From Erysipelotrichaceae bacterium (GTDB lineage: Bacteria > Bacillota_I > Bacilli_A > Erysipelotrichales > Erysipelotrichaceae), in contig JAEDOA010000017.1 in NCBI GenBank assembly GCA_016302195.1, positions 1 through 17,615 of the forward strand: DNA of 17,615 nucleotides. Direction: 5' to 3'. The first letter of the stretch is position 1, and the number at the start of each line of letters is the position of its first letter. Positions 4,950-11,029 of the stretch are shown piece after piece. Both the position numbers and the translations under genes were made by a program. The notes below the pieces were generated by a model. It saw only the letters and a list, made by a program, of their open reading frames with translations, had not been told where the DNA came from and made no database searches.

Positions 4950-7376
4950 ATGGGAAGATATGATAATGATGAAAATTATACAGGAAATGGAACTCCTCGT
5001 CAGCGAGATTTAGTTTTATCTACTAATGAATTTTGTTTTATTCAGTCAAAGACAAATGGTCAGATTAAGACTTATACTGGACCTATTATGGTTACTATCT
5101 CGCAGCAGGAGAGCATGGTTGTTTTTAACAATAAAACAAAGAGATTTGAGGAAACTGGTGACTTTGAGAAGGCTAGACAGATTTTCACTTCTGCGCCTGA
5201 GGGCTGGTATGTAGTATTAAAGAACCCTGCAAAGGATTCTACTCATCCAGATGCGGCAAAAGCAATGAACTCACCTGAACTTAATATTGGTAAAAAAATC
5301 AATGTTGCAGGACCTTGTTCATTCTCACTTTATCCAGGTCAGATGGCTAAAGTAATTCAGGGTCATAGACTTCGTTCTAACCAGTATCTTATTGCCCGTG
5401 TATACGATGCCGATGCAGCTTCAAAGTCTGTTGCTACTATTGTAGATGCAGAAGGTAAGGAAGTAGAAACAACTACTGCAAAGTATTTCGTAGGTCAGCT
5501 GCTTGTAATTAAGGGTACAGAAGTATCTTTCTATATGCCTCCAACAGGTATTGAAGTTATCGCTGAGAATGGCGAATATGTAAGAGATGCTGTTACTCTT
5601 GAAAGATTAGAGTATGTAATTCTTAAGGACGAGTCAGGTTCTAAGAGATATGTATCTGGACCTTCAGTGGTATTCCCAGAGCCTACTGAAACATTCGTAG
5701 AGTCTGGAAATAAGAGGGGTGGAGTTATTTTTAGAGCATTAGAGCTTTCTCCTATCAGTGGCATCTATGTAAAGGTAATCGCAGATTATGAAGATGAAAC
5801 AGGAAAACATAAGACAGGTGAGGAATTATTTATTACTGGTAATGATCAGATGATTTATTATCCTCGTCCAGAACACGCCCTTATTCAGTATGATGGAAAG
5901 TATATGCATCACGCAATCGCTATTCCAGAGGGTGAAGGTCGTTATGTATTAAATAGATTGACAGGTGATATTAAGACTGTAACAGGTCCTGCAATGTACT
6001 TACCTGACCCTAGAACAGAAGTAGTAGTAAAGCGTAAGTTATCTAAGAGAGAATGTGAACTTTTCTATCCTGGCAATAGAGAGGTTCTTGAATATAACCA
6101 GGGACTTAGTGAAATTGCAACTGAAAAATTAGCAAGAAGTGGTAAGGCAAATGCAATTACTGATGCTATCAATTGTGCTTATTCTACTGCAAATGCAACT
6201 GATTCACTTGCAATCTTCGAGGCTACTGCAAATATCAGTCGTGGTGTAAGTTATACAAAGCCTAGAACTATCACACTTGATACTAAGTATGATGGAGTTG
6301 TATCTATTGATGTTTGGACAGGATATGCTGTTTGTGTAGTTTCTAAGTCTGGTAAGAGAGAAGTAGTAGTTGGACCTGCTACAAGATTACTTAATTATGA
6401 CGAGACACTTCAGCCAATTTCTACATCTGAGGGAGACACTGTATTCCTTAAGTTGAATAACAACAAGATTACTGATGTAATCAATGCTCAGACTTCTGAT
6501 TATGTTGATGTTCAGGTTAAGTTGACATATAATGTTGATTTTAATGGTGACAAGAGCAAGTGGTTCGAAGTTGACAACTATACTCGTTTTATAACTGACT
6601 ATATGAGAAATGCAATCAAGATTGCAATTAAGGATTATGACATTCAGAACTTCTATGCTGACTCAACAGCAATCATTAGAGCTGAAGTTCTTGATGAGGA
6701 GACTGGAGTTCATACATTCAAAAATAACGGTGCGGTAATCACTGATGTTGAGGTGGTATCTGTATCAGTTGAAAGAAGCGTAGCTGAGTTACTTGAGCAG
6801 CATCAGGAAGAAATCCTTTCAAAGAGTCTTGAACTTGCGGACGCCGATGCTAAGATGCAGGTAGTAACTGCACTTGCTGAGGTTGAAAAGAAGGAAGCTG
6901 ACCTTGCAGCCGCTAACAAGCTCTACAAGTTAGAACTTGACCAGAAGTTTAAGGAAGAGCAGTTGTCTAAAGAAGAGGCTATCAAAACTAAGTTAAGAGC
7001 AGCTGCCGAGGCTGAGAATAAGGCTAAGGCAGATATGCAGGAAGTACTTGCTGCAATCAATGATGCGACTATTGCAAGAGAAAAGGCACAGAGAGATGCA
7101 GAAATCGAGTACCAGGAGTCATTAGCTAAGATTGAGGAAGATAAGCAGAAGGCTTATGCAGCAACAGTTGTTGAGATGCTTGGAGCTATTCAGCCAGGAC
7201 TTATTGAAGCTATTAATGCAAATACTCAGAGTGAATTAGTAACTGGTATTGGTTCAGCTATCAGTCCTTATGCTATGGCAAATGGCGAAAGTGTTGCAGA
7301 TACAGTTTCAACTCTTTTAAGAGGAAGTAAACTTGAGGATGCGTTAAAGAGCTTTATGCCGCCCAAGAGCGAATAA
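4950..7376 (+). CDS. Major vault protein-like SPFH protein
   Basis: An 808-residue protein resembling major vault protein (MVP), the ~860-residue shell subunit of eukaryotic vaults that also occurs in some bacteria. The N-terminal ~515 residues are beta-rich with repeated GP-type motifs: TGPI (43), AGPC (120), SGPS (236), TGND (296), TGPA (345), VGPA (474). The block SFSLYPGQMAKVIQGHRLRSNQYLIARVY (about 125-153) is especially MVP-like. Residues ~518-607 form an SPFH/stomatin-like shoulder (YVDVQVKLTYNV onward). Residues ~608-735 are a long charged Ala/Glu/Lys helix like the cap helix, and the rest is a cap-ring-like tail. These boundaries match MVP closely. AGAAAGGA at 4932-4939 precedes the ATG. 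The gene has its own promoter and terminator and is bracketed by two endonuclease genes. All Gln codons I read are CAG. Assembly into a shell is inference. Confidence 0.85.
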   Translation: MGRYDNDENYTGNGTPRQRDLVLSTNEFCFIQSKTNGQIKTYTGPIMVTISQQESMVVFNNKTKRFEETGDFEKARQIFTSAPEGWYVVLKNPAKDSTHPDAAKAMNSPELNIGKKINVAGPCSFSLYPGQMAKVIQGHRLRSNQYLIARVYDADAASKSVATIVDAEGKEVETTTAKYFVGQLLVIKGTEVSFYMPPTGIEVIAENGEYVRDAVTLERLEYVILKDESGSKRYVSGPSVVFPEPTETFVESGNKRGGVIFRALELSPISGIYVKVIADYEDETGKHKTGEELFITGNDQMIYYPRPEHALIQYDGKYMHHAIAIPEGEGRYVLNRLTGDIKTVTGPAMYLPDPRTEVVVKRKLSKRECELFYPGNREVLEYNQGLSEIATEKLARSGKANAITDAINCAYSTANATDSLAIFEATANISRGVSYTKPRTITLDTKYDGVVSIDVWTGYAVCVVSKSGKREVVVGPATRLLNYDETLQPISTSEGDTVFLKLNNNKITDVINAQTSDYVDVQVKLTYNVDFNGDKSKWFEVDNYTRFITDYMRNAIKIAIKDYDIQNFYADSTAIIRAEVLDEETGVHTFKNNGAVITDVEVVSVSVERSVAELLEQHQEEILSKSLELADADAKMQVVTALAEVEKKEADLAAANKLYKLELDQKFKEEQLSKEEAIKTKLRAAAEAENKAKADMQEVLAAINDATIAREKAQRDAEIEYQESLAKIEEDKQKAYAATVVEMLGAIQPGLIEAINANTQSELVTGIGSAISPYAMANGESVADTVSTLLRGSKLEDALKSFMPPKSE

Positions 7377-7394
7377 TATAATATAAAATAAATT

Positions 7395-7430
7395 ATACCG
7401 AGTAGTTTAAACTACTCGGTATTTTGTTGT
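7395..7430. terminator. Bidirectional terminator: perfect 28-bp palindrome
   Basis: ATACCGAGTAGTTT at 7395-7408 followed by its exact reverse complement to 7422, then a T-rich stretch on the plus side and an A-rich stretch (T-rich on the minus strand) before it. It lies between the convergent vault-like gene and endonuclease and contains the endonuclease stop codon. Confidence 0.88.
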
Positions 7431-8135
7431 TTCTAATAATAAATCTTCAAGACATAAATCATCGTAATAAGTATATGGAATTCTTATTAAAGGAATGTTA
7501 TTATCTTTACAATATTCATTTTTAATTTTATCTTTTTTTGTAACATTTTTTAAATATTCTTCAGTACTCCAACCTCCAGTACTTTTAAAATGTTGGATAC
7601 CATCATATTCAATTAAATATTTATTATTAACATAAAAATCAAATCGTGGAGTGCTATTATTTTCATATTTAAAATTATCAAAAGTTTTTTCTCTTATAAA
7701 AGAAATATTGTTTAAAGTAAGAATATCTTTTATTTTTTCTTCTCCTTTGGATTTTGTAACACATCCACAAGATGTTGTATGGCCATTTCTTAATTTAGTT
7801 CCATCAACAATAAGTCTTGTATGATTTATACAATCACATTCACATTCCCAGTAAATATGGTCAGATTTAATACCTTCTTTTCTTCCATATTCTTTAATTA
7901 CTGTCAAATGATTATATTTTTTTCCCACTTCATTTTTAAAAGAATTATTTCTTTGTTTTCTTAAACATCCACAAGATTTAGTATGACCGCTTCTGAGATA
8001 ATAACCAAAAACAGTAACTTCATTTCCACAATCACATTTGCACTTCCAAAATGTTTTTCCATTTTTACTTTCTGCTCTTTCAATCACTTCTAAAGAACCA
8101 AATCTTTGTCCTGTTAAATCAATTAATTTACTCAT
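7407..8135 (-). CDS. Homing-type endonuclease paralogue, Vsr-like
   Basis: A 242-residue paralogue of the 4011-4787 protein. Two zinc-finger-type repeats: residues ~9-60 (Cys 32, 34, 36; CGC 56-58) and ~71-127 (Cys 98, 100, 102; CGC 123-125). The nuclease domain (about 130-235) keeps Glu132/133, FDFYV (Asp166), LIEYDGIQHF (Asp178, His182) and IPLIRIPY, but the paralogue's His209-Asp210 pair is Lys201-Asp202 here, so activity may be altered. The two genes share at least 19 identical bases near their 3' ends (coding for CLEDLL). GGAGG lies before its ATG, which overlaps the stop of the upstream HTH gene by 8 bases, indicating an operon. Confidence 0.8.
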   Translation of the reverse strand: MSKLIDLTGQRFGSLEVIERAESKNGKTFWKCKCDCGNEVTVFGYYLRSGHTKSCGCLRKQRNNSFKNEVGKKYNHLTVIKEYGRKEGIKSDHIYWECECDCINHTRLIVDGTKLRNGHTTSCGCVTKSKGEEKIKDILTLNNISFIREKTFDNFKYENNSTPRFDFYVNNKYLIEYDGIQHFKSTGGWSTEEYLKNVTKKDKIKNEYCKDNNIPLIRIPYTYYDDLCLEDLLLETTKYRVV

Positions 8136-8295
8136 TATTTTTTTCCTCCATTATAATATAATTCGCATTTTTGCCTTCTCCTTCTTTTATAACTATAATA
8201 CCTTTTTTCTTTAAACTCTCTTGAGTTCTTTTAAAATTAGTCATTAAAGTAGAAGGTGATTTATTTAATTTTTCGCTTAATTCAAATAATGTCAT
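8128..8295 (-). CDS. Small HTH DNA-binding protein
   Basis: A 55-residue protein. The first ~35 residues, MTLFELSEKLNKSP then STLMTNFKRTQESLKKKG, read as a helix-turn-helix; IIVIKEGEGKNANYIIME looks like a beta wing, giving a compact winged-helix fold. I chose ATG 8295, with AAAGGAAG about 7 bases upstream. ATG 8313 would overlap the -10 element, and the longer open frame further upstream is hydrophobic AT-rich noise across a promoter. It is translationally coupled to the endonuclease at 7407-8135. A 22-bp perfect palindrome lies just upstream, so autoregulation is likely, as inference. Confidence 0.7.
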   Translation of the reverse strand: MTLFELSEKLNKSPSTLMTNFKRTQESLKKKGIIVIKEGEGKNANYIIMEEKNNE

Positions 8296-8314
8296 TTTTT
8301 CACTTCCTTTCATT

Positions 8315-8343
8315 ATTATATAAAAATTGTCGCGACAATTTTT
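8315..8343 (-). promoter_or_regulatory. Minus-strand promoter region with 22-bp palindromic operator
   Basis: AAAAATTGTCG at 8322-8332 and its exact reverse complement to 8343 form a palindrome with core TTGTCGCGACAA. On the minus strand a TATAAT (8320-8315) follows at once, so the palindrome covers the spacer and -35 zone of the HTH-endonuclease operon, the usual place for a repressor operator. The transcript leader would be very short. Confidence 0.65.
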
Positions 8344-8367
8344 TATTAGTTTGTCCAAGTTGCCCCC

Positions 8368-8396
8368 TTTATTTTTTTGAAAAATTATGATATAAT
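8368..8396 (+). promoter_or_regulatory. Promoter P5, recurrent AT-rich type
   Basis: TTTATT (8368-8373), 17-nt spacer, TATAAT (8391-8396), extended TG, followed by a long TA run. It points right, away from the HTH-endonuclease operon, and drives the genes at 8435, 8601 and 8829. Confidence 0.85.
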
Positions 8397-8434
8397 ATAT
8401 ATATATATATGAAATAGAAAAGAGGATAAAAAAT

Positions 8435-8608
8435 ATGAAAAATGTTGGGGCAACAAAAATGCACATTAAAGAAATTCACAAGAAACCTCATTCAGAACCA
8501 AAGAGAGTAAGAAAGAAAGTTGAAACAAAACAAAAGACAAAGAAAATTGGTTTTATTGAATTATTATTGCACTTATTTTTAGGATTGGAGATTGATAATA
8601 ATGAGTAA
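8435..8608 (+). CDS. Small very basic hypothetical protein
   Basis: A 57-residue protein starting MKNVGATKMHIKEIHKK. Residues 11-37 are extremely Lys/Arg-rich (KRVRKK, TKQKTKK); residues 38-51 (IGFIELLLHLFLGL) form a hydrophobic helix, giving a cationic amphipathic protein that could bind nucleic acid or the membrane face. AGAGG at 8421-8425 is 9 bases before the ATG and promoter P5 lies directly upstream, so it is probably expressed. It overlaps the next start by 8 bases, suggesting coupling. No family recognised. Confidence 0.65.
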   Translation: MKNVGATKMHIKEIHKKPHSEPKRVRKKVETKQKTKKIGFIELLLHLFLGLEIDNNE

Positions 8609-8825
8609 AAATCCATTATATGCCAATGAAATAGCAACAGCATATCAGTTTGTTATTGCACACAATACTGATATAAAGTTACAAAATTTTTTACATGATA
8701 TGAGATTTAGAAAAGATTTAATGCATAGCGATAGATGGTCTTTATGCTATGACTTTTTAAAGGAGAATTATCCTGCGGCGACCGACTCAATCGTCACTGG
8801 ACTAGCTTATTATTTGGAGGACTAG
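8601..8825 (+). CDS. Hypothetical protein
   Basis: A 74-residue soluble protein, MSKNPLYANEIATAYQF to the end, mainly helical with a basic centre (MRFRKDLMHSDRW). ATG 8601 is preferred, with GGAG at 8587-8590; an in-frame TTG at 8592 is less likely. It overlaps the basic gene upstream and ends 3 bases before the next ATG. Function unknown. Confidence 0.72.
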   Translation: MSKNPLYANEIATAYQFVIAHNTDIKLQNFLHDMRFRKDLMHSDRWSLCYDFLKENYPAATDSIVTGLAYYLED

Positions 8826-8828
8826 ACT

Positions 8829-9014
8829 ATGGGAGAAATTATCGGAATTCCGCCATCAGAATGGGAATATGAGTTCATGGTTGTTAAACCTCGTGAAGAT
8901 GGTAATTTTGATTGGGTAGCAAATTATGAAAATTATCCCGTAAAAATAGAAGATGGATGTGTAATTACTCATAATATAAGAATTGCTCATAAGCAATTGA
9001 AGAAGAATATTTGA
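8829..9014 (+). CDS. Hypothetical protein
   Basis: A 61-residue acidic protein, MGEIIGIPPSEWEYEF onward, beta-rich, with a DGNFDWVANYENYPVKIEDG segment. GGAGG at 8817-8821 supports the start. Its stop TGA is part of the -35 TTGATT of the next promoter, so it is the last gene of the P5 operon. Function unknown. Confidence 0.68.
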   Translation: MGEIIGIPPSEWEYEFMVVKPREDGNFDWVANYENYPVKIEDGCVITHNIRIAHKQLKKNI

Positions 9015-9039
9015 TTTTTTATAAAAAATATATTATAAT
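9011..9039 (+). promoter_or_regulatory. Promoter P6, recurrent AT-rich type, for the RNA ligase
   Basis: TTGATT (9011-9016), 17-nt spacer, TATAAT (9034-9039). The -35 overlaps the stop codon of the upstream gene and no terminator lies between, so read-through from P5 is also possible. Confidence 0.85.
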
Positions 9040-9071
9040 ATTTATATAAAAAGAAAGGAAGTATAAAGAAT

Positions 9072-10310
9072 ATGTTAAACAAACAGGGTACGAGAGAGCT
9101 AGCTTATGTAGTAAAAATAGACAGTATAGAGCCAATACCTGGAAGAGATAGGGTTGAATGTGCTAAAGTTGGCGGCTGGACGATTATGGTTCGCAAGGAC
9201 CAGTTCAAGCCTGGTGACCTGGGTATCTACTTTGAGATTGACTCTAAAGTACCTGCAAAGGAGCCTTTTATGTTCCTTGAGGGTAAGCATTTTAAGATTA
9301 AGACACAAAAGTACAAGACTCCAAATGGTCAGTTCTGGTCACAGGGTTTGCTTATGGCAGCTTCTGATTTTGGCTGGATATATACTGGAGAAGATTTTGT
9401 AACAAATGATAATAAAGTTTTTAGGCTAGGGGATTTCCTTACAAAAGAGCTTGGGATTACATATGCAGACCCTGAAGATAATTCTCGTAAGTCTAAGTCT
9501 TCAGTAGATAAGTATCAGAAGATGGCTCAGAGAATGGGTAAGAAGTTCGCTAAGCAGCCATACAGATGGCTTATGAAGAGAATCTGGGGTAAGAAGTTAC
9601 TTTTCTTCTTCTATGGTGAAAAGAAGGATACTAAGGCGTGGCCTGAGTGGGTAGTAAAGACAGACGAAGAGAGAGTTCAGAATATGCCTTGGATTCTTGA
9701 GGATAAGTCTGAGTGGTTTGCTACTGAGAAGATTGATGGTACTTCAACAACTTTTACAATGAAGGGTTGGGGAAGAAAAAGAGAGTTCTTTATCTGCTCA
9801 AGAAACGTATGTTTCAATACACCTGAGAAGATGGAGGCTGGTGCTTGGTATGACACTAATGTATATCAGGAGATGGGCATTAAGTATAACATTGAGAATG
9901 TACTTGCTACACTTATGGAATACTTTAATAAAATCGGCACTGGCGCAGTTGATTTCGTAACACTTCAGGGTGAAACATATGGTGCTGGTATTCAGAAGAG
10001 AGATTACTCACTTACTGACCACGACTTTATGGCTTTCAATGTAATTATTAAGTATGAGGGTGAGGCTCCTCGTAGATTAAATCCAAGAGAAATGACAGAT
10101 TTACTTGCGGATTATGGAGTACCTTGTGTACCAATCGTAGACGAGCATTTTGTAATGCCAGATACTGTTGATGAATTACTTGCAATTGCAACTGATGCAT
10201 CTAAAGTGGATGGCGGCATGCGTGAAGGACTTGTATTCAGGAGTGTAGATGGTGCAAAGTCATTTAAGGCTGTTTCAAATGAGTTCTTAATGAAGTATCA
10301 TAACGGTTAA
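9072..10310 (+). CDS. RNA ligase, Rnl5/DRB0094-like
   Basis: A 412-residue ATP-dependent RNA ligase. Residues 1-~150 resemble the N-terminal OB-type domain of DraRnl-like ligases (VVKIDSIEPIPGRDRVE; GDLGIYFEIDSKVP). A basic linker follows. The nucleotidyltransferase core starts near residue 200: motif I KIDG with nucleophile Lys220, an FMAFNV motif IIIa-like segment, motif IV REGLVFR (384-390) and a motif V-like block with Lys396 and Lys399 before VSNEFLMKY. Such enzymes seal nicked RNA through an adenylated lysine and an AppRNA intermediate. AAAGGAAG precedes ATG 9072, and promoter P6 is directly upstream. Gln and Lys codons are mostly CAG and AAG, as in the vault-like gene. It likely works with the kinase at 11026 and the Thg1-like enzyme. 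The exact family (Rnl5 versus Rnl2) is less certain than ligase activity. Confidence 0.9.
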   Translation: MLNKQGTRELAYVVKIDSIEPIPGRDRVECAKVGGWTIMVRKDQFKPGDLGIYFEIDSKVPAKEPFMFLEGKHFKIKTQKYKTPNGQFWSQGLLMAASDFGWIYTGEDFVTNDNKVFRLGDFLTKELGITYADPEDNSRKSKSSVDKYQKMAQRMGKKFAKQPYRWLMKRIWGKKLLFFFYGEKKDTKAWPEWVVKTDEERVQNMPWILEDKSEWFATEKIDGTSTTFTMKGWGRKREFFICSRNVCFNTPEKMEAGAWYDTNVYQEMGIKYNIENVLATLMEYFNKIGTGAVDFVTLQGETYGAGIQKRDYSLTDHDFMAFNVIIKYEGEAPRRLNPREMTDLLADYGVPCVPIVDEHFVMPDTVDELLAIATDASKVDGGMREGLVFRSVDGAKSFKAVSNEFLMKYHNG

Positions 10311-10311
10311 A

Positions 10312-10384
10312 ATTATATGGTTTCCTAAGATGCCATAGTGTAGGTTGTAATAGGCGGGCTACTATAATATCCCTTCCATATAAT
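10312..10384 (+). ncRNA. Candidate structured RNA / regulatory leader
   Basis: A 73-nt segment closed by a perfect 9-bp helix, ATTATATGG (10312-10320) with CCATATAAT (10376-10384). Inside, ATAGT/ACTAT (10335-10339 with 10361-10365) continues past a 2-nt bulge into AG/CT. GGG (10356-10358) could pair with CCC (10371-10373) outside that helix, giving a pseudoknot. It sits between the RNA ligase and the HPr-like gene, 11 bases before that gene's GGAG. The size is tRNA-like, but there is no T-arm or anticodon arm of normal form, and I match it to no known riboswitch class. Confidence 0.5.
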
Positions 10385-10409
10385 CAATTATAAAAGGAGC
10401 ATTATGATA

Positions 10410-10649
10410 ATGAAAAAAATGTATATTGCTATTAACACTATCAATAAAGCAGCTGAATTTGTACAGAAAGCATCTCAAGTAGATGGTGATGTAATATGTA
10501 CTAAAGGTCGATATACTATTGATGGTAAATCAATTATGGGTATTTTTTCGATTGATATTTCAGAAGGTATAATAGTAGAATATCCAGAAACAGCTACCGA
10601 CTTTGAAGAGTATCTATCTCAGTTCAAAGTAAACAAAGTGGGGTTATAA
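10410..10649 (+). CDS. HPr/Crh-like protein lacking the active-site histidine
   Basis: A 79-residue protein with HPr-like length and pattern: a first strand MYIAINTI, a helix NKAAEFVQKAS, a strand DVICTKGRYTI, the block DGKSIMGIFSIDIS matching the HPr regulatory-serine region (KSIMG), and a C-terminal helix. The catalytic His15 of HPr, expected just after the first strand, is absent, as in Bacillus Crh, which keeps only the regulatory serine that HPr kinase modifies for CcpA-dependent control. I chose ATG 10410, with GGAG 10 bases upstream; ATG 10404 has only 4. The structured leader at 10312-10384 lies directly upstream. Whether it touches host carbon regulation is inference. Confidence 0.7.
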   Translation: MKKMYIAINTINKAAEFVQKASQVDGDVICTKGRYTIDGKSIMGIFSIDISEGIIVEYPETATDFEEYLSQFKVNKVGL

Positions 10650-10667
10650 TACCCTGCTTTATTTTTT
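10635..10667 (+). terminator. Rho-independent terminator overlapping the HPr-like stop
   Basis: AAAGTGGGGT (10635-10644) pairs with ACCCTGCTTT (10651-10660), 10 bp with two G-T wobbles, 6-nt loop, then A and T6. The stop codon of the HPr-like gene lies in the hairpin and the T-tract forms the next -35. Confidence 0.75.
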
Positions 10668-10686
10668 ATAAAAATTATGATATAAT
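10658..10686 (+). promoter_or_regulatory. Promoter P7, recurrent AT-rich type
   Basis: TTTATT (10658-10663), 17-nt spacer, TATAAT (10681-10686), extended TG. It overlaps the preceding terminator's T-tract and drives the 10736-12564 operon. Confidence 0.87.
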
Positions 10687-10735
10687 TTATATATAAGAAA
10701 TAAGAAATACAAAAAATGAAAGAGAGGGATAATTT

Positions 10736-11029
10736 ATGTCTGGTTTTAGTTTAGAAAGTGAGTTTTATTGTTGTAAATGTGGAACAAAAGGAATACCTAT
10801 TGCTCGTAAAAAAGGAAAAGCGCGCGAGGCAGGTCATTTAAAAAAATTATACTGTCTAAAATGTGGTGAAGAAACAAATCATGCAGAATGTAAAGAATTT
10901 ACACATTATAGTAAAGCAGATTTTGAGTTTGAAAGACAGTATGGAAATTTTGATGAGAACCAAAATCGTATTTTAGATTATGGATTATTTAGAAATAAAA
11001 TGCACAATGAAGGAGTTGATTTGCCATGA
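10736..11029 (+). CDS. Hypothetical zinc-ribbon protein
   Basis: A 97-residue protein with two C-x2-C pairs, CCKCG (near residues 12-16) and CLKCG (near 42-46), separated by a basic loop (ARKKGKAREAGHLKK): a typical zinc ribbon that may bind nucleic acid. The C-terminal half is acidic. A GAGAGGG site precedes ATG 10736. Its stop overlaps the kinase start (ATGAG), so the two are probably translated together. A role with the RNA kinase is possible but unproven. Confidence 0.78.
   Translation: MSGFSLESEFYCCKCGTKGIPIARKKGKAREAGHLKKLYCLKCGEETNHAECKEFTHYSKADFEFERQYGNFDENQNRILDYGLFRNKMHNEGVDLP

Noticed and set aside
8296..8466. Longer version of the small HTH gene with a hydrophobic N-terminus
   Set aside because: The extension crosses the -10 element, the palindrome and promoter P5, has no ribosome site, and overlaps a plus-strand gene.
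10312..10384. tRNA gene
   Set aside because: The size and closing helix are tRNA-like, but there is no 5-bp T-arm with a 7-nt TTC loop, no normal anticodon arm, and the closing helix is 9 bp.
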